Source of the DNA: Gnomoniopsis sp. IMI 355080
Taxonomy: Eukaryota; Ascomycota; Sordariomycetes; Diaporthales; Gnomoniaceae
Assembly (NCBI GenBank): GCA_027946555.1
Contig: JAPEVC010000004.1
Span: forward strand, 1 to 64,000
Direction of reading: 5' to 3'
Length of the DNA: 64,000 bases
This document shows positions 54,912 to 64,000 of the stretch, one piece after another. The translations under genes were made by a program, and so were the position numbers. Under the pieces are notes generated by a model. It was not told the origin of the DNA. It was given only the letters and a program-made list of their open reading frames with translations, and did not search any database. The first letter of the stretch is position 1, and each line of letters starts with the position of its first letter.

Positions 54912-57377
54912 ATGCCTTCCAGATTCCGAAAACTCGTAGAAAATGTGAAGTTGCCATATAAAAGAACACAGCATAATCTGGCTACCAAGCCATTTGACCC
55001 TTTCGACCCTATTCACGATGCGCCTAAGCAAATCAACTTCCCAGATATCACGGATCTCGACGAGATGGCCACTGAGGTCCAAAAGATTCTTCCCCGTATA
55101 GAACATGACTTCCAGATGTCGCCATCACTGTCCTTCCTTGTCACCTGCGAGACATGCATGGAATGCATCGAGACAGAAACACCCGAGACCATCGGAACAC
55201 TCGAATGGTTCAACATGGCGAGGAGAGCGCAACTTGACTCAGACGGTAACGGAGAATTGTCATTGTGCTATATATGCTGGGTTGTTCTCCGCCTTCGCCT
55301 GCAGTGGGACAAGTGGTCACTTGGAGAGCCTACCCGATCGTTTCAGTACTGGACGGCATCGCAATGGCGAACGGTGAAAAATCTAGGAGACCCTGCTTCA
55401 TATACGCTCTTTGCGCATGACAAGGTCTCACCCGGACCCAAAATGCCAATCAGTGACGCAGTCGGCATGCAGGGCTTGGTTGACCTGTACGCTCGTGTAG
55501 TGCCAGCAACGACCCCAAAGTTCGGCATGATCGCAACCTGGATCCGGGACTGCCAGGCTACACATGGAGAGACGTGCCGACGGCCTCTGCTCGAGGCGGG
55601 CATGGACAGGGACTTGACACTGATTGACGTCGAGCAGCGCTGCCTAGTGAAGGCGTCTGGCAAGACTCGCTATGTCACGCTGAGCTACGTTTGGGGCAAA
55701 GACTGGCAGCTTCTACACGTCGAATCCAACCACGAGGCCCTGTTCCGTCCCGGCGCCCTGGGTGGCACAGGCAGCGCTGAGTTAGTGGAGAAGTCCAATG
55801 CGCCCCTCGGTAAAGTTGTGACTGATTCCATGGCCATCTGCTCTGGGCTGGGAGAGCGGTATCTGTGGATCGATGCTCTTTGTATCAAACAAGATGAAGG
55901 TGAAGAGAAAGCTCTGGAACTCATGAGGATGGCCAGTATATACAATTGTGCAGTCGCCACAATCGTACCAATCGACAATGCCTCTGCCCACTCGCCAATA
56001 CCCGGCCTTGGCCTTGTCAACCGTGGGGATATTTCTGTTCCGGTTATCGATGGACTGTCCATCGCGGTGAGAAGAAATCTCAATAAGGTCATCACGGATT
56101 CTGTATACAATACCAGAGGCTGGTGCTTTCAAGAGGCTTTTCTTTCGCGGCGGTCACTATACTTCTCCGATCAGCAAGTCTTCTTCCGGTGCCAGGACTG
56201 CACCCACTCAGAAGACCTCATGTCTCTGTACGTCGGGAAGGATGAAGCATACAAAGCGCAAGTGCAGAATCTCCGCTCCCAAGGTGAAGGAAACATCGCA
56301 GGCATGTCGACTCTCGAAGCACTCAACGAATCGAGAGCAGCCTTCCGAGACCTCCACACGCAGGAAGCCCAAAACGATTTCATGCGCTCCTACAGTCGTC
56401 TGACAGATCAGTACTGGGCCCGCGCTCTGACTGTCAACAGCGATGTGATGGATGCTTTCTCTGCCATCTCTACCACGCTCGAGACGCTTCTCGAGACGCA
56501 CATCTGGGCCGGGCTGCCAGAGAAATTCTTCCACCACTTTCTGCTGTGGGAGATTCACCTGCGGAAACGACGTGGTGATGATGAGTGGGTGCATCCGGAG
56601 TCGTCTCGTCAGTTGCTTCAGTCTGCTGGCGGTGACCTGGTTCCAAGCTGGTCCTGGATGGGCTGGCGTGCGTACTGCGCTGACAAGCACGAGGATACAT
56701 ATATCAACTCTGGAGTCTACTCGTTCATGATGAGAGGGGCGTCCTCAGTAGGCCCCCGCGGTCTCGTCCCGCTTATTACTGGGCTGGAGATCGAATTGCG
56801 GGGGAATGTAAGGCCAGTCGAGGTCCTTGATGCGGTCTACAATCAAGTGTCCGAAGGGTGCTCACCTTGTCCGTGTCTCGAGCTTCGTCCACATATCACA
56901 GAGCCACCACCGAAGTTCACATTCTCACCTGCTCACAACATCCTTCGATTCTGGGCTCGAGTTGCTACACTGCAATCGCTCGGCATCTGGTTCGCTGCGC
57001 ACCCCGAGTCAAACACTGCGGACGACCCTAATTCGCGTGTGATGCACACAATCTTCGATTCAGAGTCCCGACGGTGCGGTAGGTATAATGGAATCGCGCT
57101 GAACGACAAGAAGTGTTGTATCTACCCACGTACCTTTGTCGTCGTTCTGTCATGTACAGTGTGGAACGACACAAAAATCAAAGAGCATAGGTACTTTCCG
57201 ATGGAACGGGTATTTGATAGTCCTCCGTATGAGGTCGATTGCTGGAAATCGCTGAACTTCATGTTGGTGTCTTGGGCGGGGGATGGGAGCGTTTGCGAAC
57301 GCTTAGGGGTGGGTGAACTTCATGTCGATGCTTTTGTTAGGGGAGTGCACGAGATCAAGTTTGTTCGGCTGCAATGA
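54912..57377 (+). CDS. HET-domain (heterokaryon incompatibility-like) protein
   Basis: A single exon encodes 821 residues. The frame extends upstream to a TTG, but the first ATG (MPSRFRKLVENVK) is at 54912. The HET domain spans about 255-420. It carries its three blocks: RYVTLSYVWG, YLWIDALCIKQDEGEEKALELMRMASIYNCA and YNTRGWCFQEAFLSRRSLYF. The N-terminal part has Cys-rich segments (CETCMEC, LCYICW). The C-terminal 380 residues have no domain I recognise beyond PSWSWMGW, common after HET domains. HET proteins trigger cell death or other self/non-self and immune-like responses in fungi. Ascomycete genomes carry dozens of them, so its specific role is unknown. No partner gene is obvious nearby. 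Confidence 0.95.
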   Translation: MPSRFRKLVENVKLPYKRTQHNLATKPFDPFDPIHDAPKQINFPDITDLDEMATEVQKILPRIEHDFQMSPSLSFLVTCETCMECIETETPETIGTLEWFNMARRAQLDSDGNGELSLCYICWVVLRLRLQWDKWSLGEPTRSFQYWTASQWRTVKNLGDPASYTLFAHDKVSPGPKMPISDAVGMQGLVDLYARVVPATTPKFGMIATWIRDCQATHGETCRRPLLEAGMDRDLTLIDVEQRCLVKASGKTRYVTLSYVWGKDWQLLHVESNHEALFRPGALGGTGSAELVEKSNAPLGKVVTDSMAICSGLGERYLWIDALCIKQDEGEEKALELMRMASIYNCAVATIVPIDNASAHSPIPGLGLVNRGDISVPVIDGLSIAVRRNLNKVITDSVYNTRGWCFQEAFLSRRSLYFSDQQVFFRCQDCTHSEDLMSLYVGKDEAYKAQVQNLRSQGEGNIAGMSTLEALNESRAAFRDLHTQEAQNDFMRSYSRLTDQYWARALTVNSDVMDAFSAISTTLETLLETHIWAGLPEKFFHHFLLWEIHLRKRRGDDEWVHPESSRQLLQSAGGDLVPSWSWMGWRAYCADKHEDTYINSGVYSFMMRGASSVGPRGLVPLITGLEIELRGNVRPVEVLDAVYNQVSEGCSPCPCLELRPHITEPPPKFTFSPAHNILRFWARVATLQSLGIWFAAHPESNTADDPNSRVMHTIFDSESRRCGRYNGIALNDKKCCIYPRTFVVVLSCTVWNDTKIKEHRYFPMERVFDSPPYEVDCWKSLNFMLVSWAGDGSVCERLGVGELHVDAFVRGVHEIKFVRLQ

Positions 57378-58220
57378 ACGATCGCCTCCGTCTTCAAATG
57401 TGTCGGTAATTTTGAGAAACAGAGAATAAGAAAGTTCAACACATCATAACGCATTCAAGTCCAAGCACCATTATCACACGATATGTAGAGGATATTTGCA
57501 TGCTATTTCAACATCGATGCTGCGCACATCAAGGCGTTCTTCCGATCTTCCATGACATTCTGTGTTGCCGTCAGCCGTCAGTAAAAGCCTTGCGAAACAC
57601 ACAAGACTCGTATATACAAGCTCACGCAATAGAGTTGAGTAGCAAATGTATTCGATGTAGATTCGTTGACTCGTTACGCATAATCATTAGGTGCAGCTGC
57701 TGCATACAGATGGCCGCGCCTACTTCCTCCTGCTTTACTCGGATACTGTAGCAGCCAGTCCTCTGCAAACCCTTTGCTGGACAGGAGTTCCCAATATACC
57801 CTGCTGTTGTTGTGTTGCAGAATGACCTTCATCTAGGTATGCAACTCGGGACTTGGACTCCTTGCAGGTACTGAGAACCTGCGCCAGACAATGATGAAAA
57901 ACCAAATCCAGTAAATCCAACCCTTGCCTTATTTGCTCCATGTCCATGATCGAATAATCCCTATGTACCAATGTCTTTCCCTGATGCTAGCTTCCTGGCA
58001 GTGCTTGTTTTCCTATCCCAAACTCCTTGAGTTCAAGATGGTGTCGTATGTACACGAGGCGCATCCTGCTCATGCTGATTCTCCTTTATCACTCAGCATT
58101 ATGGTTCATCTCGGCCGTTCGGAATGCTGCTCGTCTGGCAGGACTCCGAACAACCGATTTTCCTTCTGCTACATGGCTTTTGACATCGTCAAATAACCTG
58201 GTCCACTTCTCATCCTCCCA
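57378..58220. other. Convergent 3' intergenic region
   Basis: An 843-bp stretch between the HET and GBD/FH3 genes. Short frames only; no supported feature. Confidence 0.6.
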
Positions 58221-60899
58221 CTAAGGAGCACTGGACAGTGGTCCATCCAGAACAAAATCCAATTTTGGCATCTCCAGTTGTGGAGGAGTCTCGTCGGCCT
58301 TTTTCTTTCCTGCAACAGCACTCGGGGCCGATTTTTTGGGCGATGAGCTGCGTGTTTCTTTCGGTGGCCCAAATCGTACGTCACGAACATCCCAACCGTC
58401 GTCTGCCGCGGCAGATACCCAGGTTCGCAAGGCGTCATGCACACCGGGATAAAACTTTTCCTTGCAAAGTCTCAGTGTGCCACCGAGGCAACGCTCCCAA
58501 CCCGAGACACGAAATTGTTCTCGCAGAACATTTCGCTCGGCTCGAGTTTTTGTGCATGCAATGATGGCGTTCATCAGATCCAGGTGAGAAGCAAGATAAT
58601 TCGTTGCATCCCACTCAACACCACCAACATACGGCGCAGCAGCAACAGGCGGACGTTCCTGCGGGAAATGGCGATTCATGTAGGCATATGGCTCTTCGGA
58701 CGTTCTGATCGATTCCCGTGATGCAGGCTTGTCGAGACTTGCCGTCTTCCGAATATCCTCTGTAGATTTGTCGCGCCCCGCAGGTAGAGCGATGACGTTT
58801 AGGTTGTGCAGGAAGATCCAAAAGACCTCCTTTGTGACGCAGACAACTTCCTTGTTCCACACGCGATAAGGTCTCTCTCGTCTCATCTCCAGAACGAAGT
58901 CGACAGGTCGTTCTTCGTCTTTGGGGGCCGGGTCGCGGAGGTAGGACAGGACAGTCTGAGCTCTCGCTACACGTTCCTTGGGGTTTCCATCTTGGATGTA
59001 TGTCAGAAGAATAGAAGTGATGATGTTGCGTGTCGTGAACTCGCTAGGACCCTTCTTCTCAGGGTCGAATATCATGTGAATCAAGGCTGGGAAGAGCGTT
59101 TCCTGGATTTCGTGGATGTATTGCATGGCCAGCGCGGTCGTGCACAGGGCCTTGAGGCAGAGTAAGTCCTCGTGAAGCAGGGCATCCTCATGCTCCTCTC
59201 TGTGCAATTCTATGATCAGTCGCCGTCAAAACAAAGACGAGGTCGCGGAACAGACTTACCTCCACTCCACCTCCATGATACGTCGTAGAAGGCCGACAAT
59301 TTCCTTCATGCCGCCCTGCTTGATGAACTCTTCCGTCCATGCTACGCGCTCATTTCGAAGCAGGAGTCGCAACTTGTGAAGCTTGCCAACTTCCACATTT
59401 TCAGGTTTCTGAACCTTGCGCAGGTAGTTCACAAAATCAGACGGTTGCTGACCGGTGACCTTGGCTATAATTCCGTTGCTGGAATAGGTACCAGTGGAAG
59501 AAGATGGCCGCTCGTTGGTCACGCTTTCGGTCGACTTATTTCGATTATGGCCCTTGATAGGAGCCTCCTTCTTCTTGCCTTTAGACGGCGAGGCCCCAAT
59601 CTTCCAGCTATTCCGTGAAAAAGTGAAGGTCCTGCCACGATTTGTCTTTTTATCGTTGGCGTCGCGCACTGAACCCTTGTTGATGCCGACGCCAGAGTCG
59701 TCGCTATCATTTGTGGGTTTGCGAACCAGTCCCTTACCCTCATTCTCGGCCCAGTCCTGACGGATGAACTCCATCTTGATCGTACTATTCAAGTTTCGCA
59801 TCTTGTATCTCTGGTTTTCGGGGATGTTCCGCCGATCCAACATGGCCTCCAAATGCCTGTCAACGTCTTTGGGATCGAATTGGGGCTCGGTTGGTGTGGG
59901 TTCGGGGGTGGGCGAGGCAGACTTCGATTTCTGGCCACTGATGGTGGAAAGGGCCGACATGACTCTGGCGCGAGATCCAGATCTAGCCCTCGCCCAGGTA
60001 GACGAGCGCGAGTTGTCGACAGACTGGTGGTAATTGTGCCTCCCACGACTCTCCGTTTGTTGACTCATGCTTGAAGCGTCGGGCCTGGGGGTGTGCTGGG
60101 GGTGGAATGACCTTGGCCTCTGACTCGAGCCGGTATTGCCATGCGATAATGGGGGCTTGAACGAATTGTTGAGGTTAAGCAGGCTGGCTTGGGTGAATGG
60201 GTCCGCGGGTGTCTCGTAGGGCGAAGTGGGAACGGAGGTCGCGCCGGGGAGAGGCGTTTTGCAGAATTGGGCGTATATTGGCGTCACCGGGGAGACGGTG
60301 GAGTCGGATGGTTTTCTGTTTTCCTTGTTCTTGGCTTGAGGATTGTCTTTCTCAGTATCAAGCCGCAGGTTTTTGTTTGACTTTGGCCGGCCTAGCAGCC
60401 CCTTCAAGTTGCCGGATGATCTTGCCTTCTCTGGCTGTGTTGAAGGGTCCTCTTTGGGGACTTTGTCTTTGGAAAATTTGGCGGAGAAGGTGCCCAAGGT
60501 TGTCTTGGATGGAGACCGCGGGGGGTCAACAGTGATGGCAACGCTGTTGCGAAATGCCTTTGTAGGAGAACGTGGGCTGTCGATCTGGACATTGCCAGCT
60601 TGCTGCCATTGCTGCCCCATGGTTTGGGTCTCAACTTGAAGTTTTGGGTATGCCAAGCTGACAGGTCGTCGTTTGCTGGCGCCAGTTGGCTGCTCTTGTT
60701 CCTGTTGTTCCTGTTGCTCCTGGGCAGCAGGTGAAGAGGACTGGGGCGTGAAGGATGAGGGTAAATTGCCGCTATCAACGGAGTTATTCCTCTTGTGCAT
60801 GAAGCGGGACCTCAGCCCACCAGCGCCAGCAGGCTTGCTCTGCTCAAACTGCTGACGAGTTTCCGAGAAGTTGAAGGGTGACCTAGACATGGCGGCCAT
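58221..60899 (-). CDS. GBD/FH3 (formin-like N-terminal regulatory) domain protein
   Basis: There are two exons (60899-59260 and 59199-58221). The 60-nt intron ends at the CACAG acceptor, restoring EVEWR-EEHEDALLHEDLLCLKAL, for 872 residues. The N-terminal 330 residues are low-complexity and Ser/Pro-rich, with SPRSPTK and PPRSPSK phosphorylation-like motifs and a QEQQEQQEQEQ repeat. From about 340 the armadillo-like GTPase-binding/FH3 region begins (LEAMLDRRNIPENQRYKMRNLNSTIKMEFI). It continues through FVNYLRKVQKPENVEVGKLHKLRLLLRNERVAW. No FH1 or FH2 actin-nucleating region follows, so this is a stand-alone regulatory module. It probably links a Rho-type GTPase to cell polarity or septation. 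That role is inferred from the domain. Confidence 0.9.
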
Positions 60900-63775
60900 G
60901 TTGTAGTGAGATAAAGGCAGGAGGAATGCCAGTGAATTTGGGAGAGACGGTAAACAGAATGCGGTATGGTGCGATTCATGGATCGTCTTGATCGGGTGGG
61001 AAGAAGATGGAATGCTTCATGCCAATACTGTGGATGTCAATGATTGTGCCGTGCCATTGCAATTGTGGTGAAGATGACGGGAAGCAATTCTGGATCAGCT
61101 AGGAAATAGTAGTACACTGGAGAGAAGAGCTAATATTGTGGGAGTAGACTGCAGATGAGATGGGGTGAAATGGATGATGACTTCTGGTGTGGAAGGTGTG
61201 GAAGGCGTGGAAGGAGAGACATGCAGTAAGGCGGGACTCTTACAGAATCGGCGGCTGAAGAGTGGAGGTTGGAGTTCACGTCGCGTGAAGCTGGACCTGC
61301 CGTGCACGTCGGGCCTGGGCCTGTAAAGTTGTACTGAGTGGGCAATCTGTGGGGTCTACCTACCAGGTATCCGCAACTGTGCCTAGGCTTGCAGGGCTTG
61401 TTGCCCCCCAGCCCAGCACCTGTAACTTACTTTTACTGAACCTTGCTGAAGGATTGCACTCACTCGGGGTGTTGCCGCAGCCGAGGAAGGCGCGACATAC
61501 CCAGGTCTTGCGGCAGCGCGGATAGCCTGTTATTCAGCCTCCCCCTTCCCCTCCAAAATAACGAGGATAATTGCCCCAGTAACGCTTATCTGCAGCCAAT
61601 CTGGGCTCCCACCCCAGCACGCGCCAAGCACCCAAAAAGAGGGTTAGCGCTCTCGAGCAAGGCATCCCATCTGATCTTGCTGAAGAGCACGCATAATACT
61701 GTATACGTGCCCATGAAGCTATTCCCACATTGGATTGTACTGAAATCCAATTCTCCAGAAGCTGCGATCTGCTTGTCCAGGTGCTGTTCCTGGCAGTGAA
61801 GTGTGTATGTGGATATTGGGTGGAGATTCTCCCCACACTGTTCCTGGCTGCTGGATCCTGGCCGCTTCCTTGGCCTCTGACCTCATTCAATCTTTTTCCG
61901 AGTCTAGGGTACTTCCCAAGTACCATACATATATCCTGTCCCATACTTGCGCTCTCTTGAACTTTGACTTCATGTCAATTGCCATACAAACTGCTCATCA
62001 GTTCAGTTGCTTTCCCCTCAGAGACAGTCTCCTACTACACTTGACTCGTTGATCAGCAGCATTTGACGTATGTCATGAGCAATCGCCGCGCAATCGAGGT
62101 GGACTTGTGGACAAGTCCCCAGCCACCCGACATTAGGAAAAAAGATGCCGAAAACGGGGCCTGGTCTTTTCACCGCTCACCAGTGTTTTCAACCCACATG
62201 CGTACCTAGGTCTGCTTTAGCCTGGACTTACGTTTTCTTCTTGCTTCGCCTCAGAAGAGAACAACTCCCCAGATGGAGTTCGTGTTCTGGTGCTCTAAAA
62301 GCCCGCCAAGCTTACCGCTCCTACCGCTGGCGGATCTTCTTGAGTCTGCCTAGGTGGAGTCCATACACGCTCATCTTCGTTGGCATCGTGGCTTTATCAT
62401 CTATATTTAGATCTCACGGTAGTTGCTACTCAAGCAATAACACCCGCATTCTTTAAGGCTGCAAAATCAAATTCTTTAGCTTGCATCTTCCTGAGGAGGA
62501 GGGCTTATCTTACTGGCAGTATGCAGCTCGTATCCCAAAAAGCGCTGGTCACCTATAGAGGTGTGAAACAGCGCAAGCGCGCGGGCCCGCAACACGGCCT
62601 CTACAACTACGACGACCTTTGGACAACATCTAATCGTGTCGAGACTATAAGCGCCCCGCTCTGTGACCTCTAGGAGACAGTCACAGCCAGATGATAAAAC
62701 CGCCACCCGTGTGTCGATGTTACAATGGCTTCTGAATTGACGTGAATGCATGCTGCAACACCCTTTGCGTCTCTCGAAGCAGTCGTTCGCCCTTTCACTT
62801 TAGATGCCGCCTGTGGGTGTGTAATTTCTCAGACATCACGCTCTTACTGTGCCCCTCCTTCTCGTCTATTCCGTGTCTACTTCGTCGCTTGCTAAGAGAC
62901 ATGCGACAGCGGGTAAGCAAAGGTATCGTGGGTGCCAACACCGGCTATGTTTCTGCCTCGTGGTGTTTGTACCAGTCAATCCCAGAGTTCCCGCAGCAAT
63001 GCATCCGCCTGGATATTGCGGGTAAGAAAGACGCCACATGTGCCGACCACCTGCTCGTTAGACAGCAGAGAACAGTTTACGTATGTCACGTGTAGCGTCT
63101 GGCCGCGGCATGAAACAGACATGCTCACACTAAATTGGCCAAACTTTATCCTATACAGCTCCTTTCTGATATCTCCCAACGAGACGTTGCTGTTCAGGCA
63201 CCCTTTGCGTGTTCGATTCACAGTTTCACCCCATTCTTCAACGGCTGTCTGTATCCTGCCATGGGGTCTCTGACTGCATCCTCCATCTCCCCTTCGATAA
63301 ATCTGCTTCGTCGTCTTTTACCAGCATAAAATTCCTCAATTTGACTCCCAAAAAGTCGTCATCGGAACCGCCTCGTATTGACAATCTTCGAGCCTGAGTA
63401 GCAATAGGCTGGCGTCATATACGAAACCAAGTGGATAGTTGGGTAGGACAATTTCACGCAGTGAGAGACAGCCTATCAATCACTGTTAGGATGGCGGCAT
63501 ACCATGTAGCTAGAGTACTGTCCACCTAATTCTGACTGGACACATAGCAAGTCTACTAGCAAAATCACTCATCAGGACCTCAGCGAACGAACTGCGAAGG
63601 AAGCTATTCAGGTTGTCTTGCGGAGAGACTCAAAACCAGCTGTCAAATGTATCGCGCAAAAATATACAAGGTTGAAGGTATACAGGCCCAGCCTCATTGG
63701 CTGTCACTAGGCCATCACACAGTGAAATAAATCGGGTTGTTCCGTCCGAGCTCATGCCACCGTCACGTCGCAAAT
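60900..63775. other. Gene-free region of about 2.9 kb
   Basis: It holds the upstream region of the GBD/FH3 gene and the 3' flank of the xylanase gene. The open frames (for example 61534-61944 on -, 62145-62456 on +, 62476-62751 on -) are short and unrecognised. An ACCTAGGT palindrome is at about 62204-62211. Confidence 0.45.
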
Positions 63776-64000
63776 TTAGGACAGGGTGATGCTAGAGGTG
63801 CCAGTGCTCTGGTACCCCTCGGTAGCCATGATCTGGTAGTTGTACGCTCCAAGGGACTGGAAAAGTCATTGGTCAGCATTATTACCCCATCGACGAACAG
63901 GTGCAGCAACTCTGAAGCCACCAGAGATGAAAGGGAAGACGTACCAGTCCAACGTTCTTCCACGCAGCGATGTGGTTGGCAAAGGTGATGGTGCCACTGG
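63776..64000 (-). CDS. GH11 endo-1,4-beta-xylanase, C-terminal part (partial)
   Basis: The gene runs off the right edge. The visible upstream exon (63945 to beyond 64000) reads SGTITFANHIAAWKNVGL. An 88-nt intron (63857-63944, GTACGT...TCCAG) follows. The last exon (63856-63776) reads SLGAYNYQIMATEGYQSTG and ends TSSITLS before TAA. These are the final beta strands of the GH11 jelly-roll, including the conserved NYQIMATEGYQSTGTSS. The catalytic Glu pair would be upstream, partly outside the window. GH11 enzymes are secreted and cleave xylan in plant cell walls. No carbohydrate-binding module follows the catalytic domain. Confidence 0.9.

Noticed and set aside
62476..62751. 91-residue minus-strand frame in the region before the xylanase
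   Set aside because: It seemed protein-like for about 40 residues (CCPKVVVVVEAVLRARAL), but no family was recognised and no splice partners were found.

Overview
The window is nuclear DNA of a filamentous ascomycete (Pezizomycotina). The evidence is short GT-AG introns of about 50-80 nt with CTAAC/CTGAC-like branch sites, a tRNA-Asn gene with a 13-nt intron, and typical families: a HET-domain protein, a secreted LysM protein, a vWA-Vint protein, Dal5-like and 14-TM drug-type transporters, and GH35 and GH11 glycosidases. The LysM protein, xylanase and beta-galactosidase suggest life on or in plants, but I cannot name the species. No CRISPR array, rRNA gene or recognisable intact transposon was seen.

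Region 1 (1-9 kb) is the most coherent part. After the 3' end of an aldo-keto reductase come a RidA-family deaminase, an aldehyde dehydrogenase, 3-hydroxyanthranilate 3,4-dioxygenase, ACMSD (2-amino-3-carboxymuconate 6-semialdehyde decarboxylase) and a 14-TM-type MFS transporter. These are laid out as two divergent pairs plus a convergent transporter. Read together, the four enzymes form an ordered route from 3-hydroxyanthranilate to deaminated muconate (2-aminomuconate to 4-oxalocrotonate). This is a fungal catabolic cluster resembling the bacterial nba/amn pathway.

Region 2 (9-28 kb) is gene-poor. It holds an SDR, a secreted CBM9-like protein, tRNA-Asn, the vWA-Vint protein, the LysM protein and an old yellow enzyme, separated by gene-free stretches of up to 4.2 kb. 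Region 3 (28-49 kb) carries a seven-exon NCS1 nucleobase-type permease, a fungal ubiquitin-like protein gene with an apparent one-base frameshift, a 3-ketoacyl-CoA thiolase, a Dal5-like transporter, an unrecognised coiled-coil protein, a TPT/DMT transporter containing a 6-nt microexon next to a GC-AG intron, an HSL-type esterase and a membrane-anchored arylsulfotransferase-like protein. Region 4 (50-64 kb) carries a GH35 beta-galactosidase, a HET protein, a GBD/FH3 formin-regulatory-like protein and, at the right edge, the 3' end of a GH11 xylanase.

Exon structures were built by hand. For every complete multi-exon gene except the ubiquitin-like one, the exon lengths sum to a multiple of three and restore recognisable family motifs across each junction. 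Functions are homology inferences from motifs recalled without database searches.
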